This document shows positions 5,940-13,655 of a stretch of DNA of 19,562 nucleotides, in pieces. The number at the start of each line of letters is the position of its first letter. Position 1 is the first letter of the stretch. Where the stretch lies: NCBI GenBank assembly GCA_016195205.1, contig JACQAB010000096.1, positions 1 to 19,562 on the forward strand, given 5' to 3'. Position numbers and translations under genes: made by a program. The notes beneath the pieces are model-generated. The model saw nothing but the letters and a program-made list of their open reading frames with translations, was not told the origin of the DNA and did no database searches. Source of the stretch: Pseudomonadota bacterium. Its GTDB lineage: Bacteria > Pseudomonadota > Alphaproteobacteria > UBA9219 > RGZA01.

Positions 5940-8510
5940 TTAATAAATCCCCCCTGTTCCCACGGCAGCGGGGGCCGGGGCTGGATCGCGGTAATAGCCC
6001 GACGGCGGTGGGCTATAGGCTGGCGACGGATAATAATCCTCCCGCTGCGGCGGCGGGCCATAGGTGGGTGTTCCGTAAGGCGGATAGCCATGCTGATCCG
6101 GACCACCGTAAAGGTTTTCCTGTTCCTCTTTATTATTTTCAGCCGGAAGCATGGAAGTGTCGCCGCCCAGAACGCTGTCTTGCGAAGATTCCGGATCGGT
6201 GCCCGGCAGGAAGGCTTCCAAAATCACGCGGCTGTCCGGGCTTTCAGGCGCACGGCCCGTGGCCGGGTCCACGCGCACCAGCTGCACGCCAGGCGGAACC
6301 CGGAAAGGCTGATCGGCCGTGTCAGCCAGCGCCTTTTCCATGAATTCCTTGAACACCGGCACGGCGACGGATCCGCCGGTTTCTTTTTCGCCCAGTGGTT
6401 GCGGGTCGTCGTAGCCAATGAAGACTCCCGCCGCCAGATTGGGCGAAAAGCCCACGAACCACAGGTCTTTGCTTTCATTCGTGGTGCCGGTTTTCCCCGC
6501 CAGCGTGCGCCCCAGCGAGCCCAAACTGGCCGCCGTGCCGCGTTGCGCCACGCCCTGCATCAAAAGCTGCATCTGATAAATGCTGCGCGGGTCGTTTATC
6601 TGTTCGCGCATGTCGGGGATGTCGGGCACGGGCACGTCCATCGAAAAACCGTCGCGGCATTTGTCGCAAGGACGGCGGTCATGCTTCCAGATGGTCTGAC
6701 CGCGGTTGTCCTGAATACGGTCGATGAAGCTAGGTGAGATTTTTTTGCCCCCGTTGGCAATCATGGCATAGGCTGCTGTCAGACGTAGCGGCGTGGTTTC
6801 CTTCGCGCCAAGAGCAAAAGCCAGATAGTTCGGCATGTCATCGGCGACGCCGAATTTTTTGGCGTATTCCACTACCTTATCCATGCCTACCGCCTGCGCC
6901 AGGCGCACGGTGACCAGGTTGCGCGATTTTTCCAGCGCACGGCGCAGCGTGAGTGGGCCCATATAGTCGCCATCGAAGTTTTCCGGACGCCACATGGGCA
7001 GGCCCGGTCCCTGCGGCAATTCCACCGGGGCGTCGTTGATCAAGCTGGAAGGGGTGAAGCCATTGTCCAGTGCCGCCAGATAAACGAAAGGTTTAAAAGC
7101 CGACCCCACCTGGCGGTAAGCCTGCGTGGCGCGGTTGAATGAGCTTAAACGTTCCGAAAACCCGCCCGATAGCGCCAGCACGCGGCCGGTATGCGGGTCC
7201 AGCGCGATGAAGGCGCCTTGAACTTTGGGCACCTGCATCAATTTGTAGCGGTCTTTTTCTTTCTCACCGGCTTTTTCCACCAGGATCACGTCGGCCAGGG
7301 CTAAAGAATCCTGCACGCGCGCGGGATAAGCCTTATAACGCCGCGTGCCGATTTCGCGCCGCGCCCACTTCATTTCCGACAAAGGCAACACGCCGTGCGA
7401 GCCATCGGCGAAACCGATCGTGGCCTCGGTGTTTTTCATATCCAACACTACGGCCAGCCGCCATTCTTCGGCGCCGGGCGGCAAGTCCATTTTAGCAAGC
7501 TGCTTGGCCCAGTTCATGGTGTCGGTGATATGCGCCACTGGGCCGCGATAGCCGGTATGTGTGTGATCATAATCAATCAATGCACGGTGCAGCGCCGCAT
7601 CGCCATAAGCCTGCAGCTTCGGATCCAGGCTGGTGCGGATGGTATATCCATCGTTCAACAGGCTGGTGTTGCCATAGGCTTCCACCAGTTCGCGCCGGAC
7701 TTCCTCGGCATAATAATCGGCACGAACGGATTCTTCGGTGGTGCGGTTGCGCGTTTCCAAAGGTTCGATTTTCGCCGCGCGCGCGTCGGCGGCAGTGATC
7801 TTGCCGTCTTCCAGCATGCGGCCAATCACCCAGTTACGCCGGGCAATGGCGCCGGAAAGATTATGCTGCGGGCTATAATTGTTGGGCGCCTTGGGTAGCG
7901 CGGCCAGATAGGCCGCCTGGGCGATGGTCAGCTCATCCAGTGGTTTGTTGAAATAGTTCAGCGCTGCCGCCGCCACGCCATAGGAATGCGCGCCCAGAAA
8001 AATCTGGTTCAAATAGATTTCCAGAATGCGGTCTTTATTCAGCACGCTTTCAATGCGAAAGGCCAGAATAGCTTCGCGGATTTTGCGAGCGATGGAAACT
8101 TCCCCACTCAGCAGCATGTTTTTGGCCACCTGTTGGGTAATGGTTGAAGCGCCCAGGGGGTGTTTGTCGCTGCCAATATTTTGCAGGTTGGTCAGTACCG
8201 CGCGCAAAATGCCCATCACGTCGATGCCGGGGTGGATGTAAAAATCTTTATCTTCGGCGCTGATGAAGGCGTCTTTCACGCGCGGGGGAATGTCGTGAAT
8301 GGGCACGAACACGCGTTGCTCGGCGGCGAAGGTGGCCAGCAATCGTCCGTCGCCAGCGTAGACTCGGGAAAGGATGGGCGGCTCGTAATCTTTTAAAACC
8401 TTAAAATCAGGCAGGTTCTGGCTGTACTGGTGCAAAACCCAGAAGCCCGAGCCGATTCCGGCAATCAGCAGCAGCACGCTGACCGAAAAAATCCAACTGA
8501 TAAAGCGCAT
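5940..8510 (-). CDS. mrcA: Penicillin-binding protein 1A, bifunctional transglycosylase/transpeptidase
   Basis: PBP1A polymerises lipid II into glycan strands and cross-links the stem peptides at the outer face of the inner membrane. Numbering from the ATG at 8510 (856 residues): a membrane anchor at ~4-24; a GT51 domain with the catalytic glutamate in AEDKDFYIHPGID (E86) and the GASTITQQVAKNM block; then a long linker and a transpeptidase domain with SxxK in GSAFKP (S470, K473), SRN (S529, N531) and KTGTT (K673). The last ~90 residues are a proline/tyrosine/glycine-rich tail, probably disordered. All catalytic motifs are present. The frame extends to a GTG at 8537, but the ATG gives the usual family start (MRFISWIF). 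In many alphaproteobacteria an amidase gene lies between rne and this gene; none is visible here, and rne is divergent. Confidence 0.95.
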   Translation of the reverse strand: MRFISWIFSVSVLLLIAGIGSGFWVLHQYSQNLPDFKVLKDYEPPILSRVYAGDGRLLATFAAEQRVFVPIHDIPPRVKDAFISAEDKDFYIHPGIDVMGILRAVLTNLQNIGSDKHPLGASTITQQVAKNMLLSGEVSIARKIREAILAFRIESVLNKDRILEIYLNQIFLGAHSYGVAAAALNYFNKPLDELTIAQAAYLAALPKAPNNYSPQHNLSGAIARRNWVIGRMLEDGKITAADARAAKIEPLETRNRTTEESVRADYYAEEVRRELVEAYGNTSLLNDGYTIRTSLDPKLQAYGDAALHRALIDYDHTHTGYRGPVAHITDTMNWAKQLAKMDLPPGAEEWRLAVVLDMKNTEATIGFADGSHGVLPLSEMKWARREIGTRRYKAYPARVQDSLALADVILVEKAGEKEKDRYKLMQVPKVQGAFIALDPHTGRVLALSGGFSERLSSFNRATQAYRQVGSAFKPFVYLAALDNGFTPSSLINDAPVELPQGPGLPMWRPENFDGDYMGPLTLRRALEKSRNLVTVRLAQAVGMDKVVEYAKKFGVADDMPNYLAFALGAKETTPLRLTAAYAMIANGGKKISPSFIDRIQDNRGQTIWKHDRRPCDKCRDGFSMDVPVPDIPDMREQINDPRSIYQMQLLMQGVAQRGTAASLGSLGRTLAGKTGTTNESKDLWFVGFSPNLAAGVFIGYDDPQPLGEKETGGSVAVPVFKEFMEKALADTADQPFRVPPGVQLVRVDPATGRAPESPDSRVILEAFLPGTDPESSQDSVLGGDTSMLPAENNKEEQENLYGGPDQHGYPPYGTPTYGPPPQREDYYPSPAYSPPPSGYYRDPAPAPAAVGTGGIY

Positions 8511-8939
8511 GGGAAAAGAGTTAATATTAATTTTCACAGATTAAAAGAAATATATTATGCAGGGCTTTACATCCATGTTGAGGGATTGGGTTCGATCCAA
8601 CTTGCTGCCAATTATCCTTTAAGGAGAAAAGAAGATCACCGGAACGCCGTTTTCGATCTCATTCCCAATGCTGGCCAACCCCGCAAGCTTATGCTTACCC
8701 CTTTCATGGCCGGGTTGGATAAAGTGCTTGCCACCACCCAATTCACTACGCCCAAACCGGCAGAGAGGGTTTTGAGCATCGTTCGGGATTAAAGTGGCCG
8801 TTATCGGTCCCTGCACCCCTGAAGGCCCGGCAACCAAATTCCATGAAACCAAGCTACGGCCTTAAAAGTTTGGTAAGAATCTTCTCAGGCGTCTGATATC
8901 GTTACCCTTTCAGCCCAGGTAGATTTCAGTTGCGAAAAA

Positions 8940-9071
8940 CCGGGGGAGAGGCTTATTATGGTTCCCGCGATGGTCACAGGTTTTTTCATCGCGCCGCAGG
9001 TGGCCTTTAGAAGAAGAATCAAGGCTTTATGCACCTCTCCCCTCCGGGAAACGGCCGGTCCGGACCTGTGA
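8940..9071 (+). ncRNA. Candidate structured RNA: three-way junction with pseudoknot upstream of rne
   Basis: An outer helix joins GGGGAGAGG (8943-8951) to CCTCTCCCC (9034-9042), extended by CCG (8940-8942) pairing with CGG (9045-9047) across a 2-nt bulge. Inside are hairpin 1, CGCGATG (8966-8972) with CATCGCG (8987-8993), and hairpin 2, GCCTT (9003-9007) with AAGGC (9021-9025). The hairpin-1 loop contains TCACAGGT (8974-8981), which is exactly complementary to ACCTGTGA at 9064-9071 outside the junction, forming a pseudoknot. I match it to no known RNA family. Strand is chosen because it could be part of the rne leader; the opposite strand or a DNA role is not excluded. Confidence 0.45.
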
Positions 9072-9143
9072 TACCAAGGGTTTTGTCCACAATCTGAAGA
9101 GGCAGTCTATCTCCTGTCGTTGGGTTTGTCGGGCAAGTTGTAG

Positions 9144-9166
9144 GGCGCGCCGCGCCGATTTTGTTT
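9144..9166 (+). terminator. Weak terminator-like hairpin in the rne leader
   Basis: GGCGC (9144-9148) pairs with GCGCC (9152-9156) around a 3-nt loop and is followed by GATTTTGTTT. The stem is short and the T tract interrupted. It could end a short upstream RNA or act as an attenuator for rne, or it could be chance. Confidence 0.25.
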
Positions 9167-9205
9167 CCATCGCCAAAATTTGCTGCTGGCTAGCTGCCCG
9201 TCTAT

Positions 9206-9280
9206 GGGACGCCTGCTTTCGCCTGCCTTCGTGCAGGTTCATCGTAGAAAGCGACAAAGCGGGAATCCCGGCAGGGAGTA
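9206..9280 (+). promoter_or_regulatory. rne: Nested stem in the rne 5' leader, with Shine-Dalgarno
   Basis: GGGA (9206-9209) can pair with TCCC (9266-9269), enclosing GCTTTC (9215-9220) with GAAAGC (9247-9252), which encloses CCTGC (9222-9226) with GCAGG (9233-9237). The structure ends right before a Shine-Dalgarno-like CAGGGAG at 9272-9278 and the ATG at 9285, so folding could influence initiation. RNase E autoregulation through leader hairpins is established for enterobacteria; its use here is inference. Confidence 0.35.
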
Positions 9281-9284
9281 TTGA

Positions 9285-12200
9285 ATGCCTAAAAGAATGT
9301 TGATTGACGCGAACCACCCGGAACAAACCCGCGTGGCCGTTGTGGATGGACGCCGTCTGGACGAGTTCGATTTCGAAACCGTCAGCCGCAAGCAGCTTAA
9401 AGGGAATATCTATCTGGCCAAGGTGGTGCGCATCGAACCTTCGCTGCAAGCCGCTTTCGTGGAATATGGCGGAAACCGCCATGGCTTTCTGGCCTTTTCG
9501 GAAATCCATGCCGATTACTACCGCATCCCTGTCGCCGATCGGCAGGCTTTGGAAGAAGCCATGGCGGAAGAGCGCGCGGCCGCCGCCGCGGCCCAGGAGG
9601 GCCAGCCCTATACGCCTTATCAGGAAGAAGCCGCGCCTGCCGAAGAAGACGCGAATGTGCCTTTCGTCGATGAAGAAGTTCAAGAAACCGGCATTGCCCA
9701 ATCGGCTTTGCCACCGGCCATTGGCCTTGGGGTGCCCGAAAGTGGCCTGATGATCGAACCCTTCGCTCTTGAAGGTGAAGAACCTCTGGCCGAGGAAGGC
9801 GAACCCATGGGCGAAGAACCCACGGGCGCCGAATTCTCGCCCGAACAGGCGGCAGAACCTGCCATGGAAGGCGCCATTCCCGTGGAAAGCGTGGGTGGAG
9901 ACGAAACCGAGGCCCATCGCGAACAACGCCGCCGCCGCTTCATTCGCCGTTACCGTATTCAGGAAGTTATCAAGCGCGGCCAGATCATGCTGATCCAGGT
10001 GGTAAAGGAAGAGCGCGGCAACAAAGGCGCGGCCCTTACCACCTATCTGTCGCTGGCCGGCCGCTATTGCGTGCTGATGCCCAATACCGGCAAAGGCGGT
10101 GGCATTTCGCGCAAGATCACGAATATGCAAGACCGCCGCCGCATGCGCGAGTTGCTGGACGAGCTGGAAGTGCCCGACGGCATGGCTGTGATTCTACGCA
10201 CCGCGGGAATGGAGCGCGGCACCATCGAAGTGCGCCGCGATCTGGAATATCTGCTGCGCCTGTGGGACAGCATCCGCGAGATGACGCTTAAATCCATCGC
10301 GCCTTGCCTGATTTATGAAGAAGCGAACCTTATCAAGCGCGCCATCCGCGATCTTTATGCCCCGAATATTGAGGCCATCCTGGTGGAAGGCGAAGAAGGC
10401 TTCACCCGCGCGCGCGATTTCATGCGCATGCTGATGCCGAACCATCTGGCCCGCGTGCATCATTATAACGACGGCGTCATTCCGCTGTTCTTCCGCTATC
10501 AGGTGGAAAATCAGATCAATGCGCTGCATTCGCCGGTGGTGCGCCTACGCTCGGGTGGCTACATCGTGATCAACCAGGCGGAAGCCCTGGTGGCGATCGA
10601 CGTGAACTCAGGCCGCGCGACGCGTGAACGGAACATCGAGGAAACGGCCTACCGCACCAATATGGAAGCGGCGGAAGAAATCGCGCGGCAACTGCGTCTG
10701 CGCGATCTTGCCGGGTTGATCGTGATCGATTTCATCGACATGGAAGACGGCCGCAACAACAGTGCGGTAGAGCGCCGGCTGAAAGAAGCCATGCGCCACG
10801 ACCGCGCGCGCCTGCAAATCGGCCGCATTTCGCATTTCGGATTGCTGGAACTGTCGCGCCAGCGCCTGCGCCCCAGCCTGATCGAGCTTAATTTCGAGAA
10901 ATGCCCGCATTGCCACGGCACAGGGCATATCCGCACGGTAGAATCCACGGCGCTTCTGGCGCTGCATGCCCTGGAGGAAGAGGGCATCCGCCAATCGGCC
11001 TCCGAAGTGGTCATCGGCATTCCCGGCAACGCCGCGCAATACATCCTCAACAACAAGCGCGAGGCCTTGAACAGCATCGAAAAGCGCTATGGCATGAGCG
11101 TGCGCATCCGCAATCAAGAAGACGTGGTGCCACCCGATTTCCCCATCGAGCGCATTCGTGGCAAAAAAGCTGAAGAGCAGGTGCCCATCAATCTTTCCAT
11201 CAATGAAGAGCAGCTTTTCGCCGAAGCCGACCGCAAAGTGGGCCTGGCTCCTGAAGAACAGGGTGAAGCCATGGAAGGTGACGAAAGCCTTGCAGAATCC
11301 GGACTGCCCACTATCGGCGGTCCTTCGCGGGAATTGGACGAAGAAGGTCTGCCGGGTGAAGCCATGGGCAACACCTTTGGCGGTGATAATTTTGGTCCTC
11401 CGGGCGAAGGCGAAGATGGCGCACGGCGCCGGCGGCGCGGCCGTCGTGGCGGACGCCGCCGGGGCGGTGGGGAGCGCGGCGGTGGTGATAGTGGCGGTGG
11501 CGGTGGCCGTTTCCGCGACAATTACGCCCCGCATGACAACTATGCCCCCCGTGAAAATTATACGCCGGGCGACTACGAGCGCAGCGCGAATTTCAACGAA
11601 CCGGGTGCAGCCGGTGAACAAAATCCCGGCAATGAATTCACCCCGCGGCCCGATTTGCCATCGCAGGATGACTTTCAGCCCCGCGACAATTTCCGGCAGG
11701 GCGGGGACTATCAGCAGCGCGGTGACCGCGGCCCACGCCGTGGCGGGCGCGGACGCTTCCGCGACCGCGACCGTGACCGTGGTGGCGATCGCAACCGCAA
11801 TCGTGGTGACCGTAACTTCGACCGTCCGCCGCGTGATCCGAACCGCGAACCATACCGCGATCGTCCGCCGCGCGATTACGCCCCGCCACAGCAGGCTTAT
11901 GTGCCGCCACCGGTGGCGCCGGATGTGGCGCTGGATATTTTTGAGCTCGACACGACGCCCAAGGATAAAAATTACAATCCGCCGCCGCGGCCGCCCATGC
12001 CCCAGGCGCCGCCGCCACAGGCCCGTTCTCAGGAACGCCAGGAACAACGTCAGGAGCGTGCGGCCCCACCGCCGCGCGCGCCTGAGCCGGCCTACCGCCC
12101 CCCCGAGCCTCCGCCACCGGTCAGCGTGGCGGATCAGGGACTTGACGCCCCGCCCGACAAAAAGAAAAGCGGCTGGTGGTCGAAGTTTACCGGGGCCTAA
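9285..12200 (+). CDS. rne: Ribonuclease E
   Basis: RNase E is the endonuclease that starts decay of most mRNAs, matures rRNA and tRNA, and scaffolds the degradosome. The 971-residue protein starts MPKRMLIDANHPEQTRVAVVDG. The S1 region begins at ~38 (LKGNIYLAKVVRIEPSLQAAFVEYG), is interrupted by a ~130-residue acidic, Ala/Glu/Pro-rich insert (~86-214), and resumes with FIRRYRIQEVIKRGQ. Such inserts are typical of alphaproteobacteria. The DNase I-like catalytic aspartates are D439 (AIDVNSG) and D482 (VIDFIDM). The zinc-link is CPHC (C540, C543). After ~620 the sequence becomes low complexity: an acidic stretch, then RRRRRGRRGGRRRGGGERGG, an R/G/D/N-rich region (~755-870) and a Pro/Gln-rich end, expected to bind RNA and degradosome partners. 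The acidic insert and the basic tail could interact, which is speculation. An ATG with a Shine-Dalgarno sequence supports the start. Confidence 0.97.
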   Translation: MPKRMLIDANHPEQTRVAVVDGRRLDEFDFETVSRKQLKGNIYLAKVVRIEPSLQAAFVEYGGNRHGFLAFSEIHADYYRIPVADRQALEEAMAEERAAAAAAQEGQPYTPYQEEAAPAEEDANVPFVDEEVQETGIAQSALPPAIGLGVPESGLMIEPFALEGEEPLAEEGEPMGEEPTGAEFSPEQAAEPAMEGAIPVESVGGDETEAHREQRRRRFIRRYRIQEVIKRGQIMLIQVVKEERGNKGAALTTYLSLAGRYCVLMPNTGKGGGISRKITNMQDRRRMRELLDELEVPDGMAVILRTAGMERGTIEVRRDLEYLLRLWDSIREMTLKSIAPCLIYEEANLIKRAIRDLYAPNIEAILVEGEEGFTRARDFMRMLMPNHLARVHHYNDGVIPLFFRYQVENQINALHSPVVRLRSGGYIVINQAEALVAIDVNSGRATRERNIEETAYRTNMEAAEEIARQLRLRDLAGLIVIDFIDMEDGRNNSAVERRLKEAMRHDRARLQIGRISHFGLLELSRQRLRPSLIELNFEKCPHCHGTGHIRTVESTALLALHALEEEGIRQSASEVVIGIPGNAAQYILNNKREALNSIEKRYGMSVRIRNQEDVVPPDFPIERIRGKKAEEQVPINLSINEEQLFAEADRKVGLAPEEQGEAMEGDESLAESGLPTIGGPSRELDEEGLPGEAMGNTFGGDNFGPPGEGEDGARRRRRGRRGGRRRGGGERGGGDSGGGGGRFRDNYAPHDNYAPRENYTPGDYERSANFNEPGAAGEQNPGNEFTPRPDLPSQDDFQPRDNFRQGGDYQQRGDRGPRRGGRGRFRDRDRDRGGDRNRNRGDRNFDRPPRDPNREPYRDRPPRDYAPPQQAYVPPPVAPDVALDIFELDTTPKDKNYNPPPRPPMPQAPPPQARSQERQEQRQERAAPPPRAPEPAYRPPEPPPPVSVADQGLDAPPDKKKSGWWSKFTGA

Positions 12201-12256
12201 GCCGTTTCTGAATGTAGAGTCAGCGTTTCAAGAGATGTGCCGGAATAACATTCTCC

Positions 12257-12781
12257 ATGAAACGTCACAAAGACATGCGGCGTTTTGACTTTAACCGCAT
12301 CAAGGGCATTCACGGCCGTTACCGCCCCAGCGACATTTACGGCAATGTCATTTTACGCCACCTGGAAGAAGCGGGATACGCTCGTATTGAAGGTGCGGAA
12401 AGCCAAAAAGCAATTAGAGAGTTGAACATTCGCCGCAAGGCAGATGTCAATTTAGAAGACGATGGCCCTGCCCAGAACATTGCAGTGTACCGGCGTGAAG
12501 AGGCTTCCCCCGGTTATATGTTTCTTTTCGACAGCAAAAAATCTGATTTCGATGGAACCGTAAAAGCTATAGGCCATATGCGTGGGGCCTATTATGAGGA
12601 AACCCTCTCTTCGCTTTATGGAATGGGCAATTTTATGGGTGGTGGAATTTATAATGCTGAAATCATCCAGGCCCTGCAGCCGAAAATGGCCAGCGCGGAT
12701 GCCATCGCAGCGCATGGGAATGCCGAAGGCCGCGCCGCGAGAGGTGGTCAGCCGAGACTGCCTTTTCAAGAAGCAAAGTAG
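12257..12781 (+). CDS. Unknown small protein downstream of rne
   Basis: This 174-residue protein matches no family I recognise. It is soluble and has neither a signal peptide nor a membrane segment. The N-terminus is basic (MKRHKDMRRFDFNRIKGIHGRYRPSD). The middle contains LEEAGYARIEGAESQKAIRELNIRRKADVN and YMFLFDSKKSDFDGTVKAIGHMRGAYYEETLSSLYGMGNFMGGG. The C-terminus is Ala/Gly/Arg-rich. There are no cysteines. The start at 12257 lies 56 bp after the rne stop with only a weak ribosome binding site; an ATG at 12275 is an alternative. It may be cotranscribed with rne. Codon use is somewhat less GC-rich at third positions than in rne, consistent with a lineage-specific gene. Confidence 0.65.
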   Translation: MKRHKDMRRFDFNRIKGIHGRYRPSDIYGNVILRHLEEAGYARIEGAESQKAIRELNIRRKADVNLEDDGPAQNIAVYRREEASPGYMFLFDSKKSDFDGTVKAIGHMRGAYYEETLSSLYGMGNFMGGGIYNAEIIQALQPKMASADAIAAHGNAEGRAARGGQPRLPFQEAK

Positions 12782-12898
12782 GCGAAGAAGATGTAATCAT
12801 TAATGCCGGAAAAACAGGGCTTTAAGGCGAAAAAAATCGGTTATTAGTTTCATGTTTCCGCGATATTTTTATAGAACGGATTTTGAAAGGAGTTGAAC

Positions 12899-13111
12899 AT
12901 GACGCGATCCAGCCCAGGCGTGTTGGTGCAGGTTTCCGGTGTTCAATTCTTCCACGGTGGCCAAAAATTAGAAATCGCCCCAAGAAGGGCCCGCACCGAA
13001 GCCCTTGCGGCCAGCCGCATGTTGAATACCCTTCGGTTAACTGCAGAAGAGGGTATGCATCTTGTGGTGCCCTCTACAGGCAAAAGATTTGGCATTGATC
13101 TTTCCCGTTGA
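12899..13111 (+). CDS. Small unknown protein, 70 residues
   Basis: The ATG at 12899 has a strong Shine-Dalgarno (AAAGGAGT, 6 nt away), which favours it over the TTG at 12893 and other nearby starts. The product is soluble and basic, with MTRSSPGVLVQVSGVQFFHGGQKLEIAPRRARTEALAASRMLNTLRLTAEEGMHLVVPSTGKRF. The alternating hydrophobic pattern in the first 30 residues suggests beta-strands, followed by a likely helix (RTEALAASRMLNTLRL). No cysteines, signal peptide or known motif. It ends 1 bp before the converging Crp-type fragment. Function unknown. Confidence 0.6.
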   Translation: MTRSSPGVLVQVSGVQFFHGGQKLEIAPRRARTEALAASRMLNTLRLTAEEGMHLVVPSTGKRFGIDLSR

Positions 13112-13112
13112 A

Positions 13113-13355
13113 CTACCCGCTTAGCCAGCTTTCGGAATCTTCAAAAGCTTTCAGCAAGCGATAACTGTTGTTCGTTTTTTGAATAAAGCCTTCGCTTTCC
13201 AGCGCGGTTAAAGTGCGCGTGACAGTTTCGCGTGTCGTGCCGGTCCAGTTGGCGAAATCTTCATGGCTGCCCAGATCAATGGTTTTTTCTTTGGCAAATC
13301 GGCGTTGAAGCTCGCGCATAATGCGCTGGCGGGTGGAAATCCATATCGACGACAA
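13113..13355 (-). pseudogene. Fragment of a Crp/Fnr-family regulator: C-terminal helix-turn-helix only
   Basis: About 75 residues from STRQRIMRELQRRFA to the stop are a Crp/Fnr-type winged helix-turn-helix: HEDFANWTGTTRETVTRTLTALESEGFI is the recognition region. Full members are ~220-240 residues with an N-terminal cyclic-nucleotide-like sensor domain, and that domain is missing. Upstream in this frame a TAG stop is reached after ~10 codons, and the DNA there encodes a ParA-like N-terminus in another frame. The only in-frame starts are TTG 13355 and an internal ATG, neither with a clear ribosome binding site. This looks like the remainder of a regulator after a deletion or rearrangement. An intact minimal DNA-binding protein made by reinitiation or frameshifting is a less likely alternative. 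Confidence 0.65.
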
Positions 13356-13455
13356 GAACCTTGTGCCCTCTTTTTGCTAACGCCCGCGCACAATCAACTA
13401 GAGCCGCGCTGGATTGAGAGCCATCTTTATATGAATGAAAAACGATGGTTTGCAT
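13276..13455 (-). pseudogene. Fragment of a ParA/MinD-like ATPase: N-terminal strand-loop-helix only
   Basis: Starting at ATG 13455, after a good Shine-Dalgarno (GGGAG, 7 nt away), the frame reads MQTIVFHSYKDGSQSSAALV, then LAKRGHKVLVVDMDF. This is the pattern of a ParA/MinD-type deviant Walker A domain, strand, loop, helix, strand ending in VDMD. The loop, normally KGGxGKT[ST], reads KDGSQSSA, so the P-loop lysine and threonine are lost and nucleotide binding is unlikely. Similarity stops at ~residue 41 and the frame ends at 59. Downstream, in the +1 frame, comes the Crp-type helix-turn-helix. Family members are ~250 residues or more, so this is a truncated, degenerate remnant that may still be translated. 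Confidence 0.5.
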
Positions 13456-13655
13456 TTGAGACTCCCGAAGTTGTTCAGGAACCCATGCTTAACGGCCTTT
13501 AAGGAATGGCGCTGTGACGGGCATCACACGCGGTTGCCAGCAAAATCCGTGCTTTTTCCATCACCAGAACTCCCCAATTTGGCCGTATATGTAGGTATAT
13601 ATGGAGGAGCCGCAGTCTTCGCGTTAGGCTGCCCGCGCACTTTTCAGGGAAATCA

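Larger units (their letters stand above)
8511..9284. other. Long divergent intergenic region between mrcA and rne
   Basis: About 770 bp separate the two divergent starts. I see no convincing gene. A 77-codon minus-strand frame at 8619-8852 has no ribosome binding site and no recognisable product. The rne-proximal half is rich in inverted repeats: a three-way-junction/pseudoknot segment (8940-9071), a GC stem followed by T-rich sequence (9144-9166), and a nested stem directly ahead of rne (9206-9269). Long, structured leaders are known for rne in enterobacteria, where RNase E represses its own synthesis through its 5' UTR. Confidence 0.6.

Noticed and set aside
8588..8600. T-loop-like GGGTTCGATCCAA, suggesting a tRNA
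   Set aside because: No acceptor stem, D-arm or anticodon arm can be built around it in either direction.
8619..8852. 77-codon minus-strand frame in the mrcA-rne gap
   Set aside because: No ribosome binding site, no recognisable domain, neutral third-position composition and no support from neighbours. A small gene or remnant cannot be fully excluded.
8974..9071. Known leader or housekeeping RNA (RNase P RNA, tmRNA, SRP RNA, cobalamin riboswitch)
   Set aside because: The conserved core motifs that I know for these RNAs, such as the RNase P GAGGAAAGTC, the SRP GGAAGG loop or the tmRNA tag region, are absent.
9027..10130. 367-codon open frame on the minus strand over the start of rne
   Set aside because: It lies antisense to the conserved RNase E coding sequence, has a His/Phe/Gly/Arg-rich composition typical of the complement of GC-rich genes, and shows no known motif.
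10608..12047. 479-codon open frame on the minus strand within rne
   Set aside because: Antisense to rne; its Thr/Ala/Val/Ile-rich repeats are simply the complement of the Arg/Gly/Asp-rich tail.
11158..12288. 376-codon plus-strand frame overlapping the rne tail
   Set aside because: Out-of-frame translation of the rne low-complexity region; no independent motif or ribosome binding site.
13499..13567. Short minus-strand frame MEKARILLATACDARHSAIP upstream of the ParA-like fragment
   Set aside because: About 20 codons, no homology I can name; too little to call, though it may be more debris in the same region.
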